Source of the DNA: Nonomuraea sp. NBC_00507
GTDB taxonomy: Bacteria; Actinomycetota; Actinomycetes; Streptosporangiales; Streptosporangiaceae
DNA: 64,000 bases
Direction: 5' to 3'
Assembly (NCBI RefSeq): GCF_036013525.1
Contig: NZ_CP107853.1
Span: forward strand, 6,510,001 to 6,574,000
The notes under the pieces were generated by a model that had not been told where the DNA came from, made no database searches, and saw nothing but the letters and a program-made list of their open reading frames with translations. Shown here in pieces: positions 15,639-23,929 of the stretch (its first letter is position 1; each line of letters starts with the position of its first letter). Made by a program: the position numbers and the translations under genes.

Positions 15639-18137
15639 TTAGAGCCGGTTGAGCCCCTGCACGTGCAGGACGGCCCGGCCCTCCTCATCTGACGCGGCCA
15701 GGTCCACCTGGGCGTCGATGCCCCAGTCCCCATCGCCGGCCGGGTCCTTGATCGTCTGGCGTAGCTTCCAGAACCCGCTCTCCTCCTCGATCCGCAGCAG
15801 CGCGGGCCCGCGCGCGTCCGCATCGGTGAAGATCTCCTCGTGGTCGGCGTAGTAGGCGTCCAGCGCCGCACCCCAGTCCACGTCCGGAGCGAGCTCCTCC
15901 AGCTCCTCTTCCTTCTCCAGGGCACACAGCTCGACCAGCCGGAACATGGCGTTGCGCACCAGCACGCGGAAGGCTCGCGGGTTGGCCGTGACCGGGCGCA
16001 CCTTGGCCTCGAGCTGCTCCTGCTGCTCCAGCGCCTCGGCCGGGTTGGTCAGCTTCTCCCACTCGTCGATCAGCGACGAGTCGACCTGTCGTACCAGCTC
16101 GCCCAGCCACTCGATCAGGTCCACCAGGTCGTCGGTCTTGAGATGCTCGGGCACCGTGCGCGACAGCGTCCGGTAGGCGTCGGCCAGGTAACGCAGCACC
16201 GTGCCCTCGGAGCGGGCCAGCTCGTAGAACTGGATGTATTCGCCGAACGTCATCGCCCGCTCGTACATGTCGCGGATCACGGACTTCGGGCTGACGGTGT
16301 AGTCGCCGACCCACGGGTGGCCGCGCCGGTAGGTCTCGTAGGCGCCGAGCAGCAGGTCCTCCAGCGGCATCGGGTACATGACCTCCGCCAGCTGCTCCAT
16401 TCGCTCCTCGTACTCGATGCCGTCGGCCTTCATCTGCGCGACCGCCTCGCCCCTGGCCTTCTTCAGCTGGGCCGACAGGATCTGGCGCGGGTCGTCGAGG
16501 ATGGACTCCACGATCGAGACCATGTCGAGCGCGTACGACGGCGACTCGCGATCCAGCAGGTCGAAGGCCGCCAGCGCGAACGTCGACAGCGCCTGGTTGA
16601 GCGCGAAGTCCTCCTGCAAATCGATCGTCAGCCGGGCCCTGCGGCCCTGCTCGTCGGGCTCGCGGAACTGCTCGACGATGCCGCCGGCCAGCAGCGACCG
16701 GTAGATGGCGATGGCCTGGCTGATGTGCCGCCGCTGCCACTTGCGGTCCTCGTGGTTGTCGGTCAGCAGGTGCTTCATCGCCTGGAAGCAGTCGCCCGGC
16801 CGGTTGATGACCGCCAGCAACATCGCGTTGGTGACCTTGAAGCGCGAGGAGAGCGGCTCGGGCTCGGCCTCCTGCAACTTCTGGAATGTGTCCTCGCTCC
16901 ACCCGACGAACCCCTCGGGCGGCTTCTTACGGGCGTAGCCGCGCCGCCGCTTCGGATCGTCACCGATCTTGGCGAGGGCCTTGGCGTTCTCGATGTCGTG
17001 CTCGGGGGCCTGGCAGGCCACGTAGCCGATCGTGTCGAAGCCGGCCCGGCCGGCCCTTCCGGCGATCTGGTGGAACTCGCGGGCGCGCAGCCGGCGCACC
17101 TTGTTGCCGTCGTATTTGGACAGCGCCGTGAACAACACCGTCCTGATCGGCACGTTGACGCCGACGCCCAGCGTGTCGGTGCCGCAGATGACCTTCAGCA
17201 GGCCCGCCTGCGCCAGCCGCTCCACCAGGCGGCGGTATTTCGGCAACATGCCGGCGTGGTGCACGCCGATGCCGTGGCGGACCAGCCGCGACAGCGCCCG
17301 CCCGAACCTGGTCGTGAAGCGGAAGCCGCCGATCATCGTGGCGATCGCCTCTTTTTCGGCCTTCGTCGCCATGTTGATCGACATCAGCGCCTGGGCCCGT
17401 TCCATGGCGGCGGCCTGGGTGAAGTGCACGACGTAGACCGGGGCCTGCCCGGTCTTGAGCATCTCCTCCAGCGTCTCGTGCAGTGGGGTCATCCGGTAGG
17501 AGTAGACCAGCGGCACGGGCCGCTCGGCGTGCTTGACCACCGACGTCGCCCGGCCGGTGCGCCGGGTCAGGTCCCGCTCGAACATCGCCATGTCGCCGAG
17601 CGTCGCCGACATGAGGATGAACTGCACGTTCGGCAGCTCCAGCAACGGCACTTGCCAGGCCCAGCCGCGGTCGGGCTCGGCGTAGAAGTGGAACTCGTCC
17701 ATCACGACTTGGCCGATGTCGGCGGCGGCGCCGTCGCGCAGCGCCACGTTGGCCAGGATCTCGGCGGTGCAGCAGATGATCGGCGCGCCCGGGTTGACGC
17801 TGGCGTCACCGGTCATCATGCCGACGTTCTCCGTGCCGAAGATCGCGCACAGGTCGAAGAACTTCTCCGACACCAGCGCCTTGATCGGCGCGGTGTAGAA
17901 CGTGCGCTGGTCGCGCGTCAGCGCCGCGAAGTGGGCGCCCGCGGCGACCAGCGACTTGCCCGACCCCGTCGGCGTGGCCAGGATCAGGTTGCTGCCGGAG
18001 ACGACCTCGATGAGCGCCTCCTCCTGGGCCGGATAGAGCGTGAGCCCGCGCTCGGCGTTCCACGCGACGAACGCGTCGAAGATGGCGTCGGGCTCGGCAT
18101 CGATCTCTTCGGGGAGGCGGTCAACGAGTAGGGTCAC
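15639..18137 (-). CDS. DEAD/DEAH-box helicase with C-terminal DUF3516 (Ski2-like)
   Basis: An 832-residue superfamily 2 helicase. Motif I is ATPTGSGKS (K61), motif II DEFH (147-150), motif III SAT (LMSATLGDM), and motif VI HQIAGRAGRAGFD. The helicase core occupies about residues 25-400; the remainder is the DUF3516 region found in actinobacterial homologues, which are usually annotated as probable RNA helicases. It likely unwinds structured RNA in turnover or ribosome metabolism; the exact substrate is unknown. The gene stands alone. The start is ATG at 18137. Confidence 0.9.
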   Translation of the reverse strand: MTLLVDRLPEEIDAEPDAIFDAFVAWNAERGLTLYPAQEEALIEVVSGSNLILATPTGSGKSLVAAGAHFAALTRDQRTFYTAPIKALVSEKFFDLCAIFGTENVGMMTGDASVNPGAPIICCTAEILANVALRDGAAADIGQVVMDEFHFYAEPDRGWAWQVPLLELPNVQFILMSATLGDMAMFERDLTRRTGRATSVVKHAERPVPLVYSYRMTPLHETLEEMLKTGQAPVYVVHFTQAAAMERAQALMSINMATKAEKEAIATMIGGFRFTTRFGRALSRLVRHGIGVHHAGMLPKYRRLVERLAQAGLLKVICGTDTLGVGVNVPIRTVLFTALSKYDGNKVRRLRAREFHQIAGRAGRAGFDTIGYVACQAPEHDIENAKALAKIGDDPKRRRGYARKKPPEGFVGWSEDTFQKLQEAEPEPLSSRFKVTNAMLLAVINRPGDCFQAMKHLLTDNHEDRKWQRRHISQAIAIYRSLLAGGIVEQFREPDEQGRRARLTIDLQEDFALNQALSTFALAAFDLLDRESPSYALDMVSIVESILDDPRQILSAQLKKARGEAVAQMKADGIEYEERMEQLAEVMYPMPLEDLLLGAYETYRRGHPWVGDYTVSPKSVIRDMYERAMTFGEYIQFYELARSEGTVLRYLADAYRTLSRTVPEHLKTDDLVDLIEWLGELVRQVDSSLIDEWEKLTNPAEALEQQEQLEAKVRPVTANPRAFRVLVRNAMFRLVELCALEKEEELEELAPDVDWGAALDAYYADHEEIFTDADARGPALLRIEEESGFWKLRQTIKDPAGDGDWGIDAQVDLAASDEEGRAVLHVQGLNRL

Positions 18138-18182
18138 GCTCTCTATCCTGCCGAAGTTTCCCCGGTGGTCGAGCCCATCTCC

Positions 18183-19445
18183 CTACACCCTGGCCCGCGG
18201 CGCCGTCATGAGGAGCCCGCCGAGCACGGCCAGCACGGCCAGGAACGGGCCGCCGCCGGGCGCGAAACCGCCGACGGTCAGCGTCAGCACCCCGCCGCCG
18301 GCCAGCGCCGCCGCCGCGAGCGTGCCGCCCCACCCGCTCATGCCGTACGGCAGCGCGGGCGGCGTCTCGAACCTGGCGAACACCTTCATCAGCGGCCACA
18401 TGACCAGGCACAACAGCCCGAACCAGAGCGGCCACCCGGCCCACCAGAACGCGCTGCCCGGCGCCGGCGTGTCGATCCCCAGCAGCACCACCACCACGCC
18501 GGTCACCGCGAACAGGGCCGGCATGTGCCACAGGTACATCGTCATGATGCGCGGTCCCGCCCAGGCCAGCAGCCGGCGCGTGCGCAGCCGTACCAGCCAC
18601 GGCCGCAGCAGCACGGCGAGGCCGACCTGCCCGGTGCCCACGGCCAGCATGGCCAGCGTGGGCGGCGCCATGTTCGACACCTCGGCGCCCGGCAGCCCGA
18701 TCATGCTGCCCGGGTACGGCCCGTACGCCACCAGCAGCGCCGCCACCCCGAACCCGCCCGCGGCCAGCGCCCACGCATGGCGCAGCCGCCCGTCGGCGTA
18801 GAAGAAGCCCAGCTGGTGCACGGCCAGCCACACGAACACCACGTTCATGAAGCCCACAGCCTCGAACCCGGCCGAGAACCGCGCCACGTCCGTCACGACC
18901 GCCCCGGCCGCCAGCGCCGCGGGCACCCGCCAGCCGTGACGCTCGTGCAGGCGCAGCGCGTACGGCGTGGCCACGACGGCGATCAGGTAGACGGCGAGGA
19001 ACCACAACAGCTGGCCGGTCAGCCGCGCCCCTACCTCCAGCGGCTGCTCGGGCACCCCCAAGGTGAGCAGCACGTGGGGGAGCGGAATCCACACGGCCGC
19101 CAGCGGCAGCAGCGGCCAGACCAGCCGCCGCAACCGCGCCGCCACCCACAGCGGAGCGCCCGCGGCCGAGCGGCCGAAGCTGATCGCGTTCGCCGCGCCA
19201 CCCGCGAAGAACACCAGCGGCATCACCTGGCTGAGCCAGGTCACCACCCACACGCCCGGGGTCGCCAGCGCGTTCCCCGTGGTCAGCCGGACTCCTTCAT
19301 AGGACAACACGGGAATCGTCCAGTGCTGGAACACGATGAGCGCCATGCCCAGCACGCGCAGCAGATCGATGAACGGGTCCCGCGCAGCCGGCTTGGCGCG
19401 CGACTCCGCGGCCACGGCTACGGGGCGGTCCAGCAGGACGGTCAT
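18183..19445 (-). CDS. Acyltransferase 3 family membrane protein
   Basis: About 420 residues with roughly ten transmembrane helices. The N-terminus RDPFIDLLRVLGMALIVFQHW carries the R/H signature of acyltransferase family 3 (OafA-like), which O-acylates sugars of cell-envelope polymers or secondary metabolites. ATG at 19445 was chosen because the 50 upstream in-frame residues are Arg/Pro/Cys-rich with no family similarity. It diverges from the histidine-kinase gene; the acyl donor and acceptor are unknown. Confidence 0.85.
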   Translation of the reverse strand: MTVLLDRPVAVAAESRAKPAARDPFIDLLRVLGMALIVFQHWTIPVLSYEGVRLTTGNALATPGVWVVTWLSQVMPLVFFAGGAANAISFGRSAAGAPLWVAARLRRLVWPLLPLAAVWIPLPHVLLTLGVPEQPLEVGARLTGQLLWFLAVYLIAVVATPYALRLHERHGWRVPAALAAGAVVTDVARFSAGFEAVGFMNVVFVWLAVHQLGFFYADGRLRHAWALAAGGFGVAALLVAYGPYPGSMIGLPGAEVSNMAPPTLAMLAVGTGQVGLAVLLRPWLVRLRTRRLLAWAGPRIMTMYLWHMPALFAVTGVVVVLLGIDTPAPGSAFWWAGWPLWFGLLCLVMWPLMKVFARFETPPALPYGMSGWGGTLAAAALAGGGVLTLTVGGFAPGGGPFLAVLAVLGGLLMTAPRARV

Positions 19446-19624
19446 GGGGAGCCTCGATTCGGGAGCGGATGGCTCAAGGCTCTCGCCGGAGAGGCCGCGG
19501 CACAGTGACGCAAGCTGCCGTCTCGCAGGCGGATCACACCACCGGGCAGGGTAGGGCCAGCACCACCCCCGCACACCGGTCCGCCTTCTCGTCACGTCCC
19601 GGGCGAAGCCCTACCGTGAAGGTC

Positions 19625-20872
19625 ATGCGCTCCCTGACAAGGCGTGTCCTCCTCGACACCCGCTACACGCTGGTCGGCTTTCCCACGGCCGTCATCGGCT
19701 TCGTCCTCATGATCGCCGGCTTCTCGGCAGGCGTGGGCACCGCGGTCGTGTGGATCGGCGTGCCGCTGCTGGCCGGCACGCTGATGGTCGCCCGCGGCTT
19801 CGCGGACGCGGAGCGCGGCTGGCTGTCCGACGTGCTCAAGCGGCCCCCCGTCCGCCCGCGCTACAAGCCCGCCCCGCCCGGCGCGGGCCGCTTCCGCCGG
19901 CTGATCAACCCGCTGACGAGCGGCCAGTCCTGGCTCGACCTGCTGCACGGCATCCTGAACTTCCCGTTCGCGATCCTGTCGTTCGTGCTCACGGTCGTGT
20001 TCTGGGCGATCCCTCTGGCCGGGCTGACGTGGCCGCTGTACGGGTTCATCACCATGCGGATCCCCGGCAACACGGAGCTGCCCGAACTGCTCGGCCTCGG
20101 CGACGGCTACGTCGTCAACTCGGTCTTCTACCTCTCCATCGGCCTGGTCTTCACGCTGCTCATGCCGATCATGGTGCGCGGGGCCGCGCTGATCAGGGCC
20201 GGGCTCGGGCGGGCGCTGCTGACCGGGGTGGCCGAGCTGCAGGAGCGCATCGACGACCTGGCCGAGGGCCGCGCCGCCGCCGTGTCCGCCGAGGCCAACG
20301 CGCTGCGCAAGCTGGAGCGCGACATCCACGACGGGCCGCAGCAGCGGCTGGTGTCGCTGGCCATGGAGCTGTCCAGGGCGCAGCGGCAGCTGGCCAAGGA
20401 CCCCGAGGCCGCGCAGGCCACGATCAAGTCGGCGATCAGCGCCACCCGCGAGACGCTCGACGAGCTGCGGGCGCTCTCACGCGGCATCGCCCCGCCCATC
20501 CTGTCCGACCGCGGGCTCGCGCCCGCGCTCGCCGCCCTGGCCGGGCGGTGCACCGTACCCGTCGATCTGGACGTGCAGACCGTCGAGCGCTACCAGGCCG
20601 CCGTCGAGAACGCCATCTACTTCGTCTGCGCCGAGACCCTCACCAACGTGGCCAAACACAGTCGCGCGACCATGTGCACCGTGCGGCTGCAGCGCCTGGG
20701 CGACGTGCTCATGCTCACGATCGGGGATGATGGGGTCGGCGGCGCGCACGTCGCCAAGGGACATGGTCTCGCCGGGCTGGCCGACCGGCTCCGCGCCGTC
20801 GACGGGGAGCTGACCGTGCAGTCGCCGGACGGCGGGCCGACGTTGATCGTGGCGGAGGTGCCGTGCGGGTAG
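19625..20872 (+). CDS. NarL-family sensor histidine kinase
   Basis: A 415-residue membrane kinase. Two pairs of helices (about 13-60 and 105-195) frame an N-terminal sensor of the actinobacterial type with short loops, so it probably senses the membrane itself. The HisKA_3 box is LRKLERDIHDGPQQRL with phosphoacceptor H235. The HATPase_c part has NAIYFVCAETLTNVAKHS (N box) and GDDGVGGA..GHGLAGLADRL (G boxes). ATG at 19625 follows GAAGG. It overlaps its response regulator by 10 bases. Confidence 0.93.
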   Translation: MRSLTRRVLLDTRYTLVGFPTAVIGFVLMIAGFSAGVGTAVVWIGVPLLAGTLMVARGFADAERGWLSDVLKRPPVRPRYKPAPPGAGRFRRLINPLTSGQSWLDLLHGILNFPFAILSFVLTVVFWAIPLAGLTWPLYGFITMRIPGNTELPELLGLGDGYVVNSVFYLSIGLVFTLLMPIMVRGAALIRAGLGRALLTGVAELQERIDDLAEGRAAAVSAEANALRKLERDIHDGPQQRLVSLAMELSRAQRQLAKDPEAAQATIKSAISATRETLDELRALSRGIAPPILSDRGLAPALAALAGRCTVPVDLDVQTVERYQAAVENAIYFVCAETLTNVAKHSRATMCTVRLQRLGDVLMLTIGDDGVGGAHVAKGHGLAGLADRLRAVDGELTVQSPDGGPTLIVAEVPCG

Positions 20873-21510
20873 TCGTGGCCGATGACGCGGTTCTGATCAG
20901 GGAGGGCCTGGTCAGGCTCCTGGAGGAGTTCGGCTGCGAGGTGGTCGCGACCGTCGGGGACGGCGACGGCCTCGTCGCGGCGATCGCCGAGCACAAGCCC
21001 GACGTGTCGGTGGTCGACGTGCGGATGCCGCCGTCGTTCACCGACGAGGGGCTCAAGGCGGCGGTCGAGGCGCGGCGCAGGGTGCCGGGCGCACCCGTGC
21101 TGATCCTGTCTCAGTACGTCGAGGTCTCCTACGCCGACGACCTGCTCGCCGACGCCCGCGGCGCGGTGGGCTATCTGCTGAAGGATCGGGTCGTGGACGT
21201 CGAGGAGTTCCTGGAGGGCCTGCGGCGGGTCGCCGCAGGCGGGACCGTGTTCGACCCGCAGGTGGTGTCCCAGTTGATGGTGCGCAGGCGCAAGGACGAC
21301 CCGTTGGCGCAGCTGACGCCGCGCGAGCGCGAGGTGCTGGGGCTGATGGCCGAGGGGAAGTCCAATCCGGCCATCGGGCGGCAACTCGTGATCAGTGACG
21401 GAGCCGTCGAGAAGCACATCAGGAGCATCTTCAACAAGCTCGGTCTCTACGCGGAGGACGGCGACCAGCATCGCCGGGTTCTGGCCGTCCTGACCTACCT
21501 GCGTTCCTGA
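20863..21510 (+). CDS. NarL/FixJ-type response regulator
   Basis: A 215-residue partner of the preceding kinase. The receiver domain has acidic pocket D7-D8 and phospho-acceptor D52 (SVVDVRMPP), and the conserved lysine in YLLKDRV. The C-terminal LuxR-type HTH reads LTPREREVLGLMAEGKSNPA with VEKHIRSIFNKLGL. GTG start at 20863 overlaps the kinase gene, giving fixed stoichiometry. Target genes are unknown; membrane-sensing pairs of this type often respond to cell-envelope stress. Confidence 0.94.
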   Translation: MRVVVADDAVLIREGLVRLLEEFGCEVVATVGDGDGLVAAIAEHKPDVSVVDVRMPPSFTDEGLKAAVEARRRVPGAPVLILSQYVEVSYADDLLADARGAVGYLLKDRVVDVEEFLEGLRRVAAGGTVFDPQVVSQLMVRRRKDDPLAQLTPREREVLGLMAEGKSNPAIGRQLVISDGAVEKHIRSIFNKLGLYAEDGDQHRRVLAVLTYLRS

Positions 21511-21601
21511 GAGGGTGGTCCCTCGGCTCGGCCCGCCGGACGAGCGGGGCGGCTCGCCGCTCTCCGGCCCCTCCTTGCCTGGTGCCGAGGGGTCGCCGGC
21601 C

Positions 21602-21627
21602 GGTCCGCGCGACGCTGCGCGCGGACC
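21602..21627. terminator. Hairpin between convergent response-regulator and IHF genes
   Basis: Arms GGTCCGCGC and GCGCGGACC (9 bases each, 8-base loop) in the 131-base gap between two convergent genes. GC-rich and without a T-run, as is usual for actinomycete terminators. The rest of the gap is low-information GC-rich DNA. Confidence 0.5.
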
Positions 21628-21641
21628 TGGCCGCCCGGGGA

Positions 21642-21947
21642 TTAGCCGAGCGCCTCGACCAGCTTCTTGCGCTGCTGGGCGCCCAGGCCGCCGAGGCGGC
21701 GCTTCTCGTCGACGCCCGCCTCCTCCATCAGCGCGGTGGCCTTGGCCGGGCCGACGCCCTTGACCGCGCGCAGCGCCTGAGACACCTTGATCTTCTTCGC
21801 GATGTCGTCGTCGCGCTCCAGCAGCTGCGAGAACGTCATCTCGCCGGCCTTGACCTTCGCCAGCAGCGCCGTGCGGGCGGCGCGGGCCTCGGCGGCCTTG
21901 GCCAGCGCCGCTTGCCGCTGCTCGGGGGTGAGAGTGGGAAGTGCCAT
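21642..21947 (-). CDS. mihF: Integration host factor, actinobacterial type
   Basis: Nucleoid protein of 101 residues that bends DNA and affects replication, transcription and antibiotic production. It matches the actinobacterial IHF family: start MALPTLTPEQRQAALAKAAE, then GEMTFSQLLERDDDIAKKIK and the helix-two-turn-helix segment LRAVKGVGPAKATALMEEAG. It is unrelated in fold to E. coli IHF. GAGGAGAG lies before the ATG at 21947. In many actinomycetes it is next to gmk and pyr genes; here pyrF is far away, so the usual context has been broken or differs in this lineage. Confidence 0.95.
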   Translation of the reverse strand: MALPTLTPEQRQAALAKAAEARAARTALLAKVKAGEMTFSQLLERDDDIAKKIKVSQALRAVKGVGPAKATALMEEAGVDEKRRLGGLGAQQRKKLVEALG

Positions 21948-22050
21948 CTCTGTTCTCTCCTCGGGGAGTTTACGATCGGGATTCTGTTACCCGTGGTGCA
22001 GTGGCTAATCATGGCGGATACCAGCGGTGTGTGTTGCGGAAAGCGCTCGC

Positions 22051-22455
22051 TCACCGTGTCCGCCACACCACCGCGGCCGCTTCGGCGCACACCACGTCCT
22101 GCGCGACCGAGCCTCCGCTGACTCCTACGCCGCCGACCACACGTTCTCCCTCACCGTAGTCCGCCCACAGCGGGATGCCACCTCCTACGGCGACAAATCG
22201 CTCGCGCGGCAGGCCTGCCAGCTCCCCTCCGCGGGTGAGGTGCCGGGCCACGTCGGAGGTGTCCCTGCGCAGGGCCACCGAGGTGTACGCTTTGCCCGCC
22301 GCGAGCGCCGGTCCCGAGATCTCCGCACCGTCCATACGCTGGAAAGACACCAGATTTCCGCCCTCGTCCACGACCGCGACGGAGATCGACGCGCCCTCCC
22401 TGATCGCCTGCCTCAGGGCGGCCTCGGTCATGCGGAGCGCGAGCTCAAGATTCAC
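22051..22455 (-). CDS. GlcG/HbpS-type haem-binding family protein
   Basis: A 134-residue protein of the GlcG/HbpS (DUF336) family. Typical segments are ISVAVVDEGGNLVSFQRMDG, ISGPALAAGKAYTSVAL and VGGGIPL, ending GGVGVSGGSVAQDVVCAEAA. Streptomyces HbpS binds haem and modulates a two-component system; GlcG is found with glycolate genes. This copy has no secretion signal and no sensor partner next to it. GTG at 22455 gives the usual length; an upstream in-frame ATG at 22503 adds 16 polar residues. Confidence 0.88.
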   Translation of the reverse strand: MNLELALRMTEAALRQAIREGASISVAVVDEGGNLVSFQRMDGAEISGPALAAGKAYTSVALRRDTSDVARHLTRGGELAGLPRERFVAVGGGIPLWADYGEGERVVGGVGVSGGSVAQDVVCAEAAAVVWRTR

Positions 22456-22562
22456 GCGTTTCGTCCCTCGGTCATGATTCTTTCGCGCATCGGACCCTTC
22501 CATGGGTACAGGTCCGCCCCACGCCCCGGCAAGATCGCTCAGCGAGAGGGTGACCGGGTGTG

Positions 22563-23906
22563 TTATGGCGGGCTCTCCCCCGGCAACGTGGAATTCATCA
22601 CATTTCGCCCGTCGGGCGTGTCGCGGCCCTGGTCAAGGTGGCTTGCGCGCCACCGGTCGAGGCCCTCCGGGGTGAGGAACGCGTCGAAGACCGACTCCAT
22701 GGCACCCAGCAGCGAGCCGCGCCAGCCGAGGGCCGAGCCCTCGATGCGCGGCGGGTGATCGCGGCGGATCGCCATGAGGCCGGGCTCGCAGGCCGCCATG
22801 AGGGCGTCCCCGGCCCGCTCGTACAGCTCGACGCCGTGGCCCGACAGTGTGACCGCCTCGGGGTCGTGGGCGTTGACGAGGGCGGCGATGCCGCGGCCCA
22901 GGGCGCGGGCGTTCGCGGCCACCGCCTCGCCGCTCGTGGCCAGCACGTGCTCGGCCTGCTCGCGGCCCCGGCCGCCGCCGTGGGCCAGGCCGACGTGGCG
23001 CAGCAGGGCGTTCGCGCCGACGTCCATGCCCCAGCAGCCGATCGCGCCGCACATGCAGAGGCGGTCGCCGCCGGTGAGCGGCATGTGCCCGAACTCGGCG
23101 CCGGCGCCGCTCGCGCCGCCCAAGGGCCGGCCGTCCACGACCAGCACACCGCCGAGGTCGAAGTCCACGTGCAGGTGCAGTCCCGTCCGCACGCCCTGCA
23201 GCCGCCCGCGCCGCGCCTCTGCCACCGCCGCGAACGCGGTGTCGTTACCCACGACCACCGGCACCACCGCGCCCGCTCGGCCCGCGGTGTCCGCTCGGCC
23301 CGCGGTGTCCGCTCGGCCCGCGGCGGCAGCCGCGCCTTTCGCCGCGACGCCGGGCCGGTCCTCCGCTGCGGCGGCGGGCGGGGCCAGGCTGAGCAGGTGC
23401 GGGACGTCGACCGAGCGCCAGCTCAGGTGAGCGATGTCCACCAGGCCGCCGTGGCGGACCGGGCCCGCGAGCGCCACCCCGACCCCGATCACCCGGTGCC
23501 CGAGCCGCTCGCGCTCGGCGGCGATGGCCGCGCCCAAGTGCCCGAGCGTGTTCTCCGGCGTGCCGTCGTGCGGGCGCACGGCCAGGACCGTCACACGCCC
23601 GCCCAGCTCGCAGGCCGCCAGCTCCCAGGCGTCCTCACGTACGTCGGCGGCCAGCGCGATCGGGCCGCGGGGATGTGGTCCCGGCACCTGCGTCGGCCGG
23701 CCCCGCGCATGCTCATGGGCAGGCTCCTCGTGCAGCAGCTCGTCCTCCGCCAGACCCGCCACCAGCACGGAGGCGGTGCCGCGGGCCAGCCGCAGGTCGC
23801 GGGTCAGCTGTGACCTCGTGCGGGTGGCGCCGCAGTCGTGCACGGCACGCAGCAGCCTGACGCGGTTGTGCGCGCGGAGTTCGCCGCTGGTCGTAGCTCC
23901 ATTCAC
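22563..23906 (-). CDS. ROK family regulator with repeat-expanded linker
   Basis: A 447-residue ROK protein: N-terminal winged HTH (about 10-60; TRSQLTRDLRLARGTASVLV) and ROK fold with the zinc/sugar motif GAEFGHMPLTGGDRLCMCGAIGCWG, which is well kept. A stretch rich in Ala/Gly between about residues 180 and 215 contains repeats RADTAG-RADTAG encoded by an 18-bp tandem repeat. It is divergent from an MFS transporter with only 23 bases between the GTG starts, so it probably controls that gene. A -10-like TAAGCT 7 bases before its GTG suggests a leaderless transcript. Confidence 0.85.
   Translation of the reverse strand: MNGATTSGELRAHNRVRLLRAVHDCGATRTRSQLTRDLRLARGTASVLVAGLAEDELLHEEPAHEHARGRPTQVPGPHPRGPIALAADVREDAWELAACELGGRVTVLAVRPHDGTPENTLGHLGAAIAAERERLGHRVIGVGVALAGPVRHGGLVDIAHLSWRSVDVPHLLSLAPPAAAAEDRPGVAAKGAAAAAGRADTAGRADTAGRAGAVVPVVVGNDTAFAAVAEARRGRLQGVRTGLHLHVDFDLGGVLVVDGRPLGGASGAGAEFGHMPLTGGDRLCMCGAIGCWGMDVGANALLRHVGLAHGGGRGREQAEHVLATSGEAVAANARALGRGIAALVNAHDPEAVTLSGHGVELYERAGDALMAACEPGLMAIRRDHPPRIEGSALGWRGSLLGAMESVFDAFLTPEGLDRWRASHLDQGRDTPDGRNVMNSTLPGESPP
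23274..23323. repeat. 18-bp tandem repeat within the ROK gene
   Basis: Two perfect copies and a 14-base partial copy of CGCTCGGCCCGCGGTGTC. Because 18 is a multiple of 3 the frame is kept, adding six residues per copy (RADTAG) to a flexible surface segment. Confidence 0.9.
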
Positions 23907-23929
23907 AAAACACAGCTTATGCTCTAGCC
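23907..23929. promoter_or_regulatory. Overlapping divergent leaderless promoters (ROK / MFS)
   Basis: The 23 bases between the two GTG codons hold TATGCT (23918-23923) six bases before the rightward GTG, and its overlapping opposite-strand partner TAAGCT seven bases before the leftward GTG. Both are at -10 distance from the start codon, so both mRNAs should begin at or next to the start codon. The start codons themselves form the inverted pair TTCAC...GTGAA. Confidence 0.5.

Noticed and set aside
15840..18131. 763-codon plus-strand frame opposite the DUF3516 helicase
   Set aside because: It is the shadow of the helicase gene; composition is Arg/Gln/Val-rich with no recognisable domain.
21948..22050. 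Gap searched for a tRNA or small RNA upstream of mihF
   Set aside because: No cloverleaf, T-loop sequence or strong hairpin with T-run could be found.
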